Notes: generated by a model not told the origin, from the sequence alone. A DNA stretch of 41,909 bases from Carboxylicivirga sp. (GCA_025210475.1 JAOARW010000110.1:1-41909); one strand, 5' to 3'. Shown: positions 7,916-17,261, numbered from the stretch's first letter. Made by a program: numbers and translations.

Positions 7916-10171
7916 ATGACTATGAAGAATTTTGCACTCATTTCGCTATTTGTGCTGTGTTCGGCTCTGTTAAAAGCGCAGGAACCGGCTGATTTTGTTA
8001 ATCCTTTTATCGGAACCACCAACTATGGCGCCACCTATCCGGGTGCTGTGATGCCCCATGGTATGGTATCCATCGTTCCGTTTAATACCACGCCTCATAA
8101 AGGCAACGAATATTCCAATACCAACAGCTGGTGTAGCACACCCTATGTTTATAACAACCAGTGGATGACAGGTTTTACCCATGTTAACCTAAGTGGTGTG
8201 GGTTGTCCCGATTTGGGTAGCATCATTGTAATGCCAACAAGCGGCGAGCTCAATGTTGATGTTAACGAGTACGGAACCACTCTTTCGGAGCAAACGGCCA
8301 TACCGGGATGCTATTCAACCAAACTAAACCGCTACAACATTAAGGCAGAAGTAACAGCCACCATGCGCTCGGGACTGAGTCGTTTTACTTTTCCTGAAGG
8401 CAAGGCTAACATCCTGCTTGATCTGGGACATGGATTAACCAATGAAACAGGCGCTCATATTAAACGCGTCGCCGACAATGAAATTGAAGGATACAAATTA
8501 ATGGGAACATTCTGTTACCATCCTCATGCAGTTATGCCGGTATATTTTGTGGTACGCATCAAGCACGAAAACATGCAAAGTGGCTACTGGAAATTTCATA
8601 ATAAATTACCAGGTGCCCGTCACAACTGGAGTTCTACCAGTGATACCTATAAGCTATACACAAAGTACAACAAAGAGCTCTCGGGCGAAAAGATTGGTGC
8701 TTATTTCTCGTTTGATGCCCAGGAGGGTGAGCAGGTTGAAGTACAAGTGGGTGTTAGTTATGTGAGTATTGAAAATGCCCGCGAGAACCTGGATGCCGAA
8801 CAAACCAATCTGTCATTCGAGCAGATAAAGGACAAAGCCTTTAATACCTGGAATGATGAATTAAAAACCATCGAAGTAGAAGGTGGCTCACATGATGATA
8901 AGGTGATGTTCTATTCGGCACTTTATCATTTATTGTTGCACCCAAACATTCTGCAAGATGTCAATGGCCAGTATCCGGCAATGGAATCGGATGCCATATT
9001 AGCTACCGATGATCAAAACCGTTACACCGTTTTCTCACTTTGGGATACCTATCGAACGGTTCACCCACTTATGTCGCTTTTATACCCCGAGAAGCAGCTC
9101 GACATGGTGCGTACCATAGTGGATATGTACAAAGAAAGTGGCTGGTTACCCAAATGGGAAATATACGGTCGTGAAGCCCACGTAATGGAAGGTGATCCGG
9201 CTCTGATTGTGCTTACCGATACCTATCGAAGAGGCTTAAAAGATTTTGATGTAAAGACGGCCTATGAGGCCATGCTGAAACATTCCAATACGACAGAAGA
9301 TCATTTTATCCGTCACGATAACGATTTCTACCTGGAGCACCACTACATACCTTTTGTGAAAGACTTTGACAACTCCGTGTCACAGGCATTGGAATTGTAT
9401 GTGGCCGATTACAACCTGGCACTTATGGCCAGCGAAATGGGCGATAAAGCAACCTATAAAGAAGCTTTGCAACGTTCAATGGGCTACAAAAAGTATTTCG
9501 ACAAAGATTATGACCTGCTGCGTCCGGTGACAAAAGAAGGTAAGTTTATGGAAGGGTTTGATCCTTTGCAAGGAGAGAACTTTCAACCGGTACATGGTTT
9601 TCACGAAGGAACCTCGTGGCAATATTCCATGGCGGTACCTCATGATATCAAAGGTTTAATGCGTATGATGGGTGGCAAGAATAAATTCGTACAGCAACTA
9701 CACAAATGTTTCAAGGACAGCTTGTTCGATATGAGCAACGAACCAGACATGGGCTACCCTTATTTGTTTAACTATGCCGGTGGTTCTGAATGGCGCACAC
9801 AAAAACAAGTGCACGATTGCATCCGCCGTTACTATAAAAATGCACCTGACGGATTGCCTGGAAATGATGATACCGGAACCCTGTCGGCCTGGTTAATTTA
9901 TAGCATGATGGGTGTTTACCCGGTTTGTCCCGGCGATATGAACTATACCTTATCGAGCCCTGTATTTGATAAAGTCACCATCCACCTGGATAAGAACATC
10001 TATCAAAAAGAAAAGATTGTTATTGAGGCCGATCGCAAATCAGCGGATGACATCTACATCAAAGACATTGAAATTAACGGACGCCCCTATAACCGCTATT
10101 TCATAAGTCACAAAGATTTAATTGAATTAGGTCACATTAAGTATAAATTAGGTAGCAACCCAAAACAATAG
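7916..10171 (+). CDS. GH92 family alpha-mannosidase
   Basis: A 751-residue exported glycoside hydrolase of family GH92, Ca-dependent exo-alpha-mannosidases typical of Bacteroidota. The leader (ALLKAQ) suits a periplasmic or exported protein. The N-terminal motif VNPFIGT with PGAVMPHGMV and the C-terminal GNDDTGTLSAW (D651-D652) carry family signature and the predicted catalytic acidic residues; length matches the usual 740-780. Linkage specificity cannot be read from sequence. It is separated by 4 bases from the EEP-family lipoprotein downstream, so the two form a unit acting on the same glycan. ATG at 7922 (MKNFALISLF) is an alternative start with a cleaner signal peptide. No SusC/SusD pair is in the window. 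Confidence 0.95.
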   Translation: MTMKNFALISLFVLCSALLKAQEPADFVNPFIGTTNYGATYPGAVMPHGMVSIVPFNTTPHKGNEYSNTNSWCSTPYVYNNQWMTGFTHVNLSGVGCPDLGSIIVMPTSGELNVDVNEYGTTLSEQTAIPGCYSTKLNRYNIKAEVTATMRSGLSRFTFPEGKANILLDLGHGLTNETGAHIKRVADNEIEGYKLMGTFCYHPHAVMPVYFVVRIKHENMQSGYWKFHNKLPGARHNWSSTSDTYKLYTKYNKELSGEKIGAYFSFDAQEGEQVEVQVGVSYVSIENARENLDAEQTNLSFEQIKDKAFNTWNDELKTIEVEGGSHDDKVMFYSALYHLLLHPNILQDVNGQYPAMESDAILATDDQNRYTVFSLWDTYRTVHPLMSLLYPEKQLDMVRTIVDMYKESGWLPKWEIYGREAHVMEGDPALIVLTDTYRRGLKDFDVKTAYEAMLKHSNTTEDHFIRHDNDFYLEHHYIPFVKDFDNSVSQALELYVADYNLALMASEMGDKATYKEALQRSMGYKKYFDKDYDLLRPVTKEGKFMEGFDPLQGENFQPVHGFHEGTSWQYSMAVPHDIKGLMRMMGGKNKFVQQLHKCFKDSLFDMSNEPDMGYPYLFNYAGGSEWRTQKQVHDCIRRYYKNAPDGLPGNDDTGTLSAWLIYSMMGVYPVCPGDMNYTLSSPVFDKVTIHLDKNIYQKEKIVIEADRKSADDIYIKDIEINGRPYNRYFISHKDLIELGHIKYKLGSNPKQ

Positions 10172-10175
10172 TAAA

Positions 10176-11804
10176 ATGACAATCCGAAGCTTTTTGATAT
10201 TAACGGCAGCATTATTGTGTGGCATATTTCAATCCTGCTCTGATAGCGACAAATCCATGTCGGTTATGAGCTTTAACATTCGCTACGATAATCCGGGCGA
10301 TGGTGCCAATGCCTGGTCGAATCGAAAAGCTTTGGTGGCTTCATTTTTAAACGAAAAGCGACCCGACATTATCGGGTTTCAGGAGGCCTTGAAACACCAG
10401 GTTGATGACCTGAATAATGCATTAAGCGACTACGATTACATCGGCGTGGGGCGTGATGACGGGAAAGAATCGGGCGAGTTTGGACCAGTGTTTTTCCTGA
10501 AAGAGAAATTCGAGCTACTGGCCTCTTCTCACTTTTGGTTATCAGAAACACCCGATATTACAGGTAGTAAAAGTTGGGGTGCTGCCTTGCCAAGGATTGT
10601 AACCTGGTTGCAGTTAAAAAACAAACAGAACGGTTATACCTTTTATGTGTTCAACACCCATTTTAGCCACGTAAGTATTTATGCCCGTAATGAAAGTACC
10701 ATTCTGCTGCTGAATAAGATTAAAACCATTGCAGGCAATGCACCAGTGGTGTTGACAGGCGATTTCAATGCGCCTCCCAAAGAGAAAATGTACCAAACCA
10801 TGACAAACAACTGGAACGGCTACCTACAGCTTTGGGACAGTCGACGCCTGATGTCTGATTACGAAGAAGCCCTACAGCCAACATTTAATGGTTTTAAGCG
10901 CGATAACCCACCCGTTATCATCGATCATATTTTTGTGAATGGCTATTTTGATGTGAACAACATAACAACGCATCACATCATCGAAAACGATGTGTTTATC
11001 TCGGATCATTTCCCGGTTTGCGTTGAATTATCCTTTCGTCTGAATGTAAGAGATAAATGGGGCGAAGAACAAACCCTGATGCAAAGCACCCAACAGCCCA
11101 TTGTGGAATGTGATAAACTATGCTTTAGCGATTCACTTAACATCGAGATGCGTGCACAGGGAGAGAACGACCGCATTTTTTATACCACCAACGGCGAACA
11201 GCCCGATACTTTATCGCCTATTTACACCACACCTTTGAACTTAACAAAAAGCACCACACTAAAAGTGATGGCTTATGCCAATGGAATGTATCCATCAAAA
11301 GTGCTGACTCAAACCTTTATCAGGAAGCGTCAAACCAAAGCCAGGTTAGTTGAGGTGATACCCGAGGCAGATGAAAAATACCATTCAAAAGACTACGCCA
11401 CGCTTTTTGATATGCTAAAAGGCCATCACAACAACCTATCTGATGGATCGTGGATAGGCTTCAATGGCACCGACAACGACTTTCTTTTCGACTTCAAACG
11501 GCCTTCTAATGTTAGTGAGGTATACCTGTCGTGCCTGACTCAGCCAGCCCAATGGATTGTTTCACCTTCAAAAGTGGAAGTAAGAACATCAAATGATGGC
11601 ATCCATTACAAGTTAGTTGGCTCAATGGCTTTAAGTACCTCTTTTAACGAATCGCTCTCCGAACGTTTTATAGTGCATGTTCCTTTTAAAGCCAAAGCCC
11701 GGTATGTAAAAGTTTCGGTATTCAATGGCGGATTACTTCCAACCGGACATGGCGGTGCCGGAAACCCATCGTGGTTTTTTATCGACGAAATGGTGGTACA
11801 GTAA
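10176..11804 (+). CDS. EEP-family phosphodiesterase lipoprotein with chitobiase-type and F5/8C-like modules
   Basis: A 542-residue lipoprotein (lipobox IFQSC, then acidic SDSDK, a possible surface-export signal). Residues about 28-290 form an endonuclease/exonuclease/phosphatase domain with all metal and catalytic motifs: SFNIRYDN, FQEAL, NTHFSH, TGDFNAPP, DHIFVNG and SDHFPV. A chitobiase/hexosaminidase C-terminal-like segment follows (IFYTTNGEQPDT, residues about 328-370), then a discoidin-like F5/8C region ending NPSWFFIDEMVV. The last two modules are those usually attached to GH20 hexosaminidases and point to carbohydrate binding. Coupled to GH92, it may remove a phosphodiester-linked substituent from a mannan or N-glycan. 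That substrate is inference; nuclease or sphingomyelinase-like activity is the alternative. Confidence 0.85.
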   Translation: MTIRSFLILTAALLCGIFQSCSDSDKSMSVMSFNIRYDNPGDGANAWSNRKALVASFLNEKRPDIIGFQEALKHQVDDLNNALSDYDYIGVGRDDGKESGEFGPVFFLKEKFELLASSHFWLSETPDITGSKSWGAALPRIVTWLQLKNKQNGYTFYVFNTHFSHVSIYARNESTILLLNKIKTIAGNAPVVLTGDFNAPPKEKMYQTMTNNWNGYLQLWDSRRLMSDYEEALQPTFNGFKRDNPPVIIDHIFVNGYFDVNNITTHHIIENDVFISDHFPVCVELSFRLNVRDKWGEEQTLMQSTQQPIVECDKLCFSDSLNIEMRAQGENDRIFYTTNGEQPDTLSPIYTTPLNLTKSTTLKVMAYANGMYPSKVLTQTFIRKRQTKARLVEVIPEADEKYHSKDYATLFDMLKGHHNNLSDGSWIGFNGTDNDFLFDFKRPSNVSEVYLSCLTQPAQWIVSPSKVEVRTSNDGIHYKLVGSMALSTSFNESLSERFIVHVPFKAKARYVKVSVFNGGLLPTGHGGAGNPSWFFIDEMVVQ

Positions 11805-11824
11805 GTATCCATTCTGTGAAACAT

Positions 11825-12014
11825 CAACAATTGAGCTTTGTAGCTCAACATCCCCATTCTGACCCTCGACAGTTCAGCTCTGCAGCTCAACACCTTGGTT
11901 CTGCAGGTCGACATGTCATTTCCGATGCTCGGCAATTCAATATTGTAGGTCAACCATTACCTTTATCAGCTCAACAATTCAGCTCTTCAACTCTGCAGTT
12001 GCCTTCCTTAAGGT
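11825..12014. repeat. 21-bp degenerate tandem repeat, nine units
   Basis: Units start at 11825, 11846, 11867, 11888, 11909, 11930, 11951, 11972 and 11993. Each begins CAAC/CGAC and most end in AGCT or GGT; the best conserved unit reads roughly CRACAATTCAGCTCTGCAGCT. The first eight units are exactly 21 bases, the last is 22. Divergence between units is high. The array fills most of the gap between the EEP gene and the DUF2797 gene. In either strand it is open in one frame as a 7-residue repeat (plus: Q-x-F-S-S-x-A type; minus: S-C-R-A-E-L-type), but no start, ribosome site or folded domain supports a protein. Confidence 0.8.
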
Positions 12015-12082
12015 CACATGTGGAAAAATTGCCAGCTCACCTACCCTCCAATACACTGGCAATCATTTCAATACCAGTAAGC

Positions 12083-12886
12083 CTATTCAGCCGTTAAGCT
12101 AACCAGGTAACCGTTATGCTTGCGGATGTTCAATACCCGATCCTGATCCAATAGCATATACTGGCCTTTGATACCTTTTAGAACACCGCTTATCTCAGCT
12201 TCTTTATCAAAGCTCAACGATTTTGGTTTTAAAGGGAAATCAATCACCGGATAGTTTAGTTCCCAAACCGTTTCATCGTGTTTTACATACTGCTTTAATT
12301 CCTCCGGCAGGCGTTCGATCGCTTTTTGCTTCTCTGCCAACACATCAATATTTTCGGCCAACTCATTCTTAAGCATGCTGCGCCAATTGGTTTTATCGGC
12401 ATAAAACTCTTTCAGAAACACCTCCATCACCCCGGCGATGTGCCGATTGGGCACCTCAGCAACAATCACTGCTTTCCAGGCTCCCTGGTCGATCCAACGG
12501 GTTGGAATCTGGGTGTTTCGGGTAATGCCAACCTTTATGCCCGAAGCAACTGCCAGGTAGACATAGTGGGGTATCAAACAATGTTTTTCTGCAAACTCCA
12601 AATCACGTGCCTCCCCCAGATGAGCACGGCAGGTTTCGGGTTTTAACACACAATCCTCGGCCTCCGGAGCCGTCTGGAAGCAATTGTAACAAAAACCCTG
12701 GGCAAAGGACTTTGAAGTCTTTTTACCACAGGCAACGCAATTAATCTGATGCTGATATTGAAGAGTAATTTCCTTCCCAATAATATCATTCATCTTAATC
12801 TGCTCTTCTGCGAGGTGAAGATGGTATTCCACCTGATTACCTTCAATACGCGTTTTCATTTTTGATAAATTACCGCTTGCTTCCAT
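12083..12886 (-). CDS. DUF2797 family protein
   Basis: A 267-residue cytosolic protein. It has the DUF2797 pattern: a first Cys pair (CVACGKKT), then GFCYNCF, a DCVLKPETCRAHLGEARD segment, and a following VGITRN...RWIDQGA core. Four or more Cys probably bind zinc. Function of the family is unknown; the middle part resembles a GIY-YIG-like sequence (YLAVASGIKVGIT...RWIDQG), but nuclease activity has not been shown as far as I know. The gene lies 56 bases downstream of the U32 gene on the same strand and is probably cotranscribed. An internal Met10 is a possible start. Confidence 0.85.
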   Translation of the reverse strand: MEASGNLSKMKTRIEGNQVEYHLHLAEEQIKMNDIIGKEITLQYQHQINCVACGKKTSKSFAQGFCYNCFQTAPEAEDCVLKPETCRAHLGEARDLEFAEKHCLIPHYVYLAVASGIKVGITRNTQIPTRWIDQGAWKAVIVAEVPNRHIAGVMEVFLKEFYADKTNWRSMLKNELAENIDVLAEKQKAIERLPEELKQYVKHDETVWELNYPVIDFPLKPKSLSFDKEAEISGVLKGIKGQYMLLDQDRVLNIRKHNGYLVSLTAE

Positions 12887-12942
12887 CTGTTAATATGCTT
12901 TGCTTGAATTGGCTTTATTGCTAATATTTCTCTTGTATTTTT

Positions 12943-14217
12943 TTATTTCTGCAGATCATCCTCGCCTGCCGATACGATCTTGTAGAGTTTGTCGGATCGA
13001 CGAATTTTCTGGTCGATCAGAAAGCTAAAACGCTCGCCTTTTACGGTCTCTTCCACCGGTTTCAGATCCACACGAATTTCGGGCACCGTCATTTGAATAA
13101 CTCCCGTAGTTGGACCAGTTATTAAAATTTCATCACCCACTTTAAGCGATTGGGTTTCCATCAGAAACTCGGCTACATTCAATTTCGGAAAGTAGTTCAT
13201 TCCTTTACCAATGTATATCTTCTTTTTAGTAGCGCGCGAACCATAGTTATGACTCCAATCACCCAGTTTCTGACCTAAATAATAACCATCCCAGAAACCG
13301 CGGTTAAACACCTCCGAAAGACGCTTGTCCCAATCCGCGATCTTCGGCTCATCATACGATCCGTCAATCACCGCTTCAATGGCTTCGTTGTAACACTCAC
13401 AAACCGTTTTTACGTACTCCGCCGAGCGTGCCCGTCCTTCAATTTTAAACACCCGAACACCTGCGTCCATCATCTTGTTCAAGAAATGGATGGTTTTCAA
13501 ATCTTTGGGCGACATGATGTACTCGTTCTCCAACTCCATCTCCCGGCCACTTTCTTTTTCGGTTACCGTATAGCCGCGTCGGCAAGGCTGCAAACAACCA
13601 CCCCTGTTGGCCGAAGCATTCAACTGGTGCAGGCTGATGTAACATTTACCCGAAGTAGCCATGCACAAGGCCCCGTGGGCAAACATTTCAATTTGAATAA
13701 GCTCCCCTTTTGGGCCGCGTATATCTTCATCGATGATGGTCTGATGTATGGCTTTAACCTGGTTCATGTTCAGCTCGCGGGCCAGCACCACCACATCGGC
13801 AAAATTACTGTAGAACTTAAGCGTTTCAACATTGGAGATATTGACCTGGGTTGAGATGTGTACCTCAACACCTTTGTTGTGCGCATAATTGATGGCCGCC
13901 TGATCGGATGCAATCACTGCCGTAACCCCAACTTCTTTAGCTACGTCAATGATTTCGCGCATGGTATCCAGCTCTTCATTAAAGATAACCACATTAACGG
14001 TGAGGTAAGTTTTAATACCATGTTCTTTGGCAATCTTAACCAATTCACGCAGGTCGTCATTCGAAAAATTATTGGATGAACGCGAACGCATGTTCAACTG
14101 CTCTATTCCAAAATAAACAGAATTGGCTCCTCCCTGAATAGCAGCCCGTAAAGACTCATAGGAGCCAACCGGTGCCATTATCTCAAAATCTTCTCTCTTC
14201 CACATTTGATCACTCAT
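12943..14217 (-). CDS. U32 family peptidase-like protein (TrhP/YegQ type)
   Basis: A 424-residue protein of peptidase family U32. The signature EMFAHGALCMATSGKCYIS is present, with further Cys residues in RGGCLQPCRRGY that bind an Fe-S cluster or metal in this family. The N-terminal TIM-barrel start (FEIMAPVGSYESLRAAIQGGA) and the C-terminal beta domain match TrhP (YegQ), which with TrhO-independent chemistry supports prephenate-dependent 5-hydroxyuridine formation at tRNA position 34. RlhA, the 23S rRNA enzyme, is longer. So an RNA hydroxylation role is more likely than proteolysis. Only one base separates it from the upstream membrane enzyme at 14219, so they share an mRNA. Confidence 0.85.
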   Translation of the reverse strand: MSDQMWKREDFEIMAPVGSYESLRAAIQGGANSVYFGIEQLNMRSRSSNNFSNDDLRELVKIAKEHGIKTYLTVNVVIFNEELDTMREIIDVAKEVGVTAVIASDQAAINYAHNKGVEVHISTQVNISNVETLKFYSNFADVVVLARELNMNQVKAIHQTIIDEDIRGPKGELIQIEMFAHGALCMATSGKCYISLHQLNASANRGGCLQPCRRGYTVTEKESGREMELENEYIMSPKDLKTIHFLNKMMDAGVRVFKIEGRARSAEYVKTVCECYNEAIEAVIDGSYDEPKIADWDKRLSEVFNRGFWDGYYLGQKLGDWSHNYGSRATKKKIYIGKGMNYFPKLNVAEFLMETQSLKVGDEILITGPTTGVIQMTVPEIRVDLKPVEETVKGERFSFLIDQKIRRSDKLYKIVSAGEDDLQK

Positions 14218-14218
14218 C

Positions 14219-16057
14219 TTATCTGTTTTTCGAATCGTTATATAAAACCTGAAGGTAGGCTTTTGCCTTTAAACTATCTATTTCACTTTGCTCACCTTCC
14301 ATGTGAATAAACCTCTTTAGGCGATTACTATATGCCTGGTATTTGTCGTTTTCAACCATTGCCATACCATTGGATGGAATTGAAAAGAAAGCAAAAGAAT
14401 GACTCTCTTCGTCCAGAATGTTTTTACTGAACTTCATATCATTCGCTTTAATGTTTAATTGACTTAACAATGTTTTAGCCATATCTGTTTGCGAACCGAT
14501 TTTATTTACCACACTATCCTGAACACTTAAAGCGCCCCCTGTCCATAACATGGGGATGTGGTAGAATCGTTCCTGATCCATGGTCAGTTTAGTCGGTCCA
14601 GTAGCTCCATGGTCTGCAATCAATACAAATAATGTATTATCCCATAAACCGCTGGCCTTTACCTCATCCATAAATTCTCCCAAACATTTATCTGTATATG
14701 CCACCGAGTTATAGTATTCGATGTCAAACATGCGCTCCATCGGCACAATAAATGGTTCATGACTGCTAAGGGTAAAGAAAAACTTAAAGAAAGGCTCTTT
14801 AGCTTCTTTCATTTCCTCCAATAACCGATCAAATACATATTCATCATGCACACCCCATTTTTCGCCTCTGAATTCTTCAGGGAAATCATCAATTGTAATC
14901 ACCTCTTCAAAACCGGCCTGTTGCACGAATGAATTCATGTTTTTAAACTTGATATCGCCACCGTATAAATAACTTAGATCTTTATAACCATCATCTTTCA
15001 TCTTTTTAGGAAGGAATGGTAGTGAATTCGTTTTTTCCGGAAAACGAATGATAGAATAAGATGGTAAAACCTGGTGCCCAGCCATGGTAGCTACCAATCC
15101 TTTATCTGAGCGATTAGCGGCAGCATAAATATTTGAAAAGAACAGGCCTTCGTCCAACAACTTTTTGAAGTTAGGGGTAACCGCTTCGCCTCCCAATGGT
15201 TCGATAACCTGGGCAGCAAAACTCTCCAATAAAATAACGACTACATTAGGCCGATCATTTTTGATTACTCTCGGGTAATTTCCCGATTCCTCCATCATGT
15301 CATTAAATATTCGTTCTGCCTCGGCGTCAGGCATAAAATGATAGGCTATTTTGGTAACATCCATGCGCTTCATCGAATAAGCAAGATTCCATAAAGGATT
15401 AATGGCTGTTTGATTGGCAAATCGATGTGATGAAAAATAGGCTACTCCCGTATTAATTGGTGCAACGCCAAAGCTTCCGCGAATTGGAATAATCAATAAT
15501 GCTCCTGAAAATAAAACAACTCCTAAGCCAGCTGTTACTCTTTTAATTTGATAAGACGAATGTAAAGCGTTTGATTTTATGCGCGCTATCTTATTATAAA
15601 TAAAGATGAATGCACTTATTATTGCTACACTAATTACAATAAACAGCAGTATTTCGTACCACTTCAGAGATGCCATTATAATGCTTGGTGTCTGCACAAA
15701 ACCTAAGGCCTCTAAATCGAGGTGCTTACCCCAATATGAAAATAAATTAATGTCGGAAAGCAATACCAGAGATAAAAAAGCAATTAAGACATAACTCAGA
15801 TAATCAACACATTTTAAACAGGTTCGCCCGGAAACAATTAATGCTATAATTTGAGATAGAACGGTTATGCCCATTATATAGCCGGTAAAAGAACTATCGA
15901 GACGTAATCCGATAAAAAAGGACTCTGCTAAAGTAGCAAGGGGTGTATTGTGAGAATAACTGTAGTTAAATACAACAAAAACAAACCGGAAGAGTGTGAA
16001 AAACACCATCCAGAATAAAAACAGTCGAAAATAGCTTTTTAGATATTGTTTGATCAT
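14219..16057 (-). CDS. LtaS/MdoB-like sulfatase-fold membrane phosphotransferase
   Basis: A 612-residue enzyme with five hydrophobic segments in the first 200 residues and an extracytoplasmic alkaline-phosphatase-fold domain, the layout of lipoteichoic acid synthase LtaS and phosphoglycerol transferase MdoB. Metal ligands are visible as VVILLESFAAQ and LIADHGA. The nucleophile position reads NRSDKG, a Ser (S317) where LtaS has Thr; both are chemically possible. Bacteroidota do not make lipoteichoic acid, so it may transfer phosphoglycerol or phosphoethanolamine to a surface glycan or lipid, or hydrolyse such groups. A -7 box and a palindrome lie just upstream. Confidence 0.85.
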   Translation of the reverse strand: MIKQYLKSYFRLFLFWMVFFTLFRFVFVVFNYSYSHNTPLATLAESFFIGLRLDSSFTGYIMGITVLSQIIALIVSGRTCLKCVDYLSYVLIAFLSLVLLSDINLFSYWGKHLDLEALGFVQTPSIIMASLKWYEILLFIVISVAIISAFIFIYNKIARIKSNALHSSYQIKRVTAGLGVVLFSGALLIIPIRGSFGVAPINTGVAYFSSHRFANQTAINPLWNLAYSMKRMDVTKIAYHFMPDAEAERIFNDMMEESGNYPRVIKNDRPNVVVILLESFAAQVIEPLGGEAVTPNFKKLLDEGLFFSNIYAAANRSDKGLVATMAGHQVLPSYSIIRFPEKTNSLPFLPKKMKDDGYKDLSYLYGGDIKFKNMNSFVQQAGFEEVITIDDFPEEFRGEKWGVHDEYVFDRLLEEMKEAKEPFFKFFFTLSSHEPFIVPMERMFDIEYYNSVAYTDKCLGEFMDEVKASGLWDNTLFVLIADHGATGPTKLTMDQERFYHIPMLWTGGALSVQDSVVNKIGSQTDMAKTLLSQLNIKANDMKFSKNILDEESHSFAFFSIPSNGMAMVENDKYQAYSNRLKRFIHMEGEQSEIDSLKAKAYLQVLYNDSKNR

Positions 16058-16078
16058 CTGATTATTATTGATACTTAT

Positions 16079-16094
16079 ACTTTCGTTTGAAAGT
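16079..16094. promoter_or_regulatory. Palindrome at the LtaS-like gene start region
   Basis: ACTTTC-GTTT-GAAAGT, a perfect 6-bp inverted repeat with a 4-base spacer, lies between the predicted -7 box and the gene start, over the expected transcription start. It is placed where an operator would be, but no regulator is known. Confidence 0.3.
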
Positions 16095-16095
16095 G

Positions 16096-16103
16096 CAAAA
16101 ATA
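16096..16103 (-). promoter_or_regulatory. Bacteroidota -7 box for the LtaS-like/U32/DUF2797 unit
   Basis: On the minus strand the bases read TATTTTTG, an exact TAnnTTTG match, 39 bases before the ATG at 16057. No clear -33 TTTG is present at the usual spacing. Confidence 0.4.
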
Positions 16104-16154
16104 AACAGATCATTGGATTAGTTGCCTAAAAAAGTAATGAGGTGTGAAAATTCG

Positions 16155-17261
16155 TTATTTAACTGACTTTTTACGAATACATTCCTTCAGGTGATTCTCA
16201 AGCGTTTCAACCATTCGTTCCACAGAAAACTTATCATTTACGTATATCAGTGCCTGCTTTCCTTTGTCTTGTCGCTGCTCATCATCAATCAGTTTATTAA
16301 TCGCAACACTCAATTCATTGGCATCAGCCGACTTAACAATGTAGCCATGCTCCTTATTTTTCATTAGCTCTGAAACACCATTGACATCAGTACTCACCGC
16401 AGGTATGCCAAGCGACAAAGCTTCCATTAATGAATTTGGCATTCCTTCGTACAACGACGGTAAAACAAATAGGTCCGCTCCTTTTAACAAAGATGTTATA
16501 TTATCCTTGAAACCGATCAGGTGAACATTTTTATCCAATTGTGCATCAGTAATTTGTTTCTGTAATGCATGTTGCAACTTACCTTTTCCTGCAATAACAA
16601 AATGCACGTTCTTATGATTCTGTACAACTGATTTTGCGGCTTCAATCAAATATTGAAATCCCTTTTGAGTTGCCAATCGACCCGTTGACAAAATTATAAA
16701 CCCGCTACCATTTAATGATGGTATGAGCGAGGAGTAACTAAATGGAATGGCTTTTTGATTAGCTTTGGGAATTCCGTTATAAATCACTTTTACATAGTCC
16801 TTACCCCACCATCCGTAGCTATCGTACTCTTCCTTGATGGAATTGGTATTGGTGATTATGCCATCGCAGAATGGAATAAAGCCCCACTTGTACTTATTCG
16901 ATTTATGCAACAACTGTACACCTTGTCGGCTGATTACAACAGGTCCGTTGATACACTTGGAAACCATTCCGGAAACCCGAACATCTTTGTTTTGACAGGC
17001 CACAATTAAGTCGATCTTCTCCCTTTTAACAATCCGAGCTACCTGGATAGCACCCAACAGGCTAAAATCGGTATAGATCGATAGTTTTTCTACGGATAAT
17101 CCTGCATCCTCAGCTCGCTGTTGCAATACTGAATTTTTACGACAGCCGATGACAACATGATGTCCCTTTGCCATTAATTCTCTGGCAGCAAGAACCATCC
17201 ATTTTTCTCCACCCCCCCATTTCTTTTTTCCTATTGAATTAATAAACAAAAGCCTCATCAA
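16155..17261 (-). CDS. GT4 family glycosyltransferase
   Basis: A 368-residue GT-B glycosyltransferase. The N-terminus has the WGGGEKWM loop, the acceptor-side glycine-rich turn of GT4 enzymes. The C-terminal nucleotide-sugar half has STGRLATQKGFQYLIEA, VIAGKG and EGMPNSLMEALSLGIP with the E-x7-E motif followed by VSTDVNGVSEL. No membrane segment is visible, so it acts at the cytosolic face of the membrane. It is the leftmost gene of the surface glycan region and points away from the CDP-glycerol-type transferase at 17512. Donor and acceptor cannot be assigned. Confidence 0.9.
   Translation of the reverse strand: MMRLLFINSIGKKKWGGGEKWMVLAARELMAKGHHVVIGCRKNSVLQQRAEDAGLSVEKLSIYTDFSLLGAIQVARIVKREKIDLIVACQNKDVRVSGMVSKCINGPVVISRQGVQLLHKSNKYKWGFIPFCDGIITNTNSIKEEYDSYGWWGKDYVKVIYNGIPKANQKAIPFSYSSLIPSLNGSGFIILSTGRLATQKGFQYLIEAAKSVVQNHKNVHFVIAGKGKLQHALQKQITDAQLDKNVHLIGFKDNITSLLKGADLFVLPSLYEGMPNSLMEALSLGIPAVSTDVNGVSELMKNKEHGYIVKSADANELSVAINKLIDDEQRQDKGKQALIYVNDKFSVERMVETLENHLKECIRKKSVK

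Noticed and set aside
11825..12014. CRISPR array
   Set aside because: Units are contiguous with no unique spacers and vary from copy to copy; no cas genes nearby.
11771..12097. Open frames on both strands across the 21-bp repeat, giving heptapeptide repeats
   Set aside because: No start codon with a ribosome site, overlaps the end of the EEP gene, and the units are too diverged for a maintained protein; the period alone keeps the frame open.
12326..12646. Antisense frames within DUF2797, U32 and other genes
   Set aside because: They are shadows of strong coding sequence on the other strand and lack starts, motifs or independent signals.
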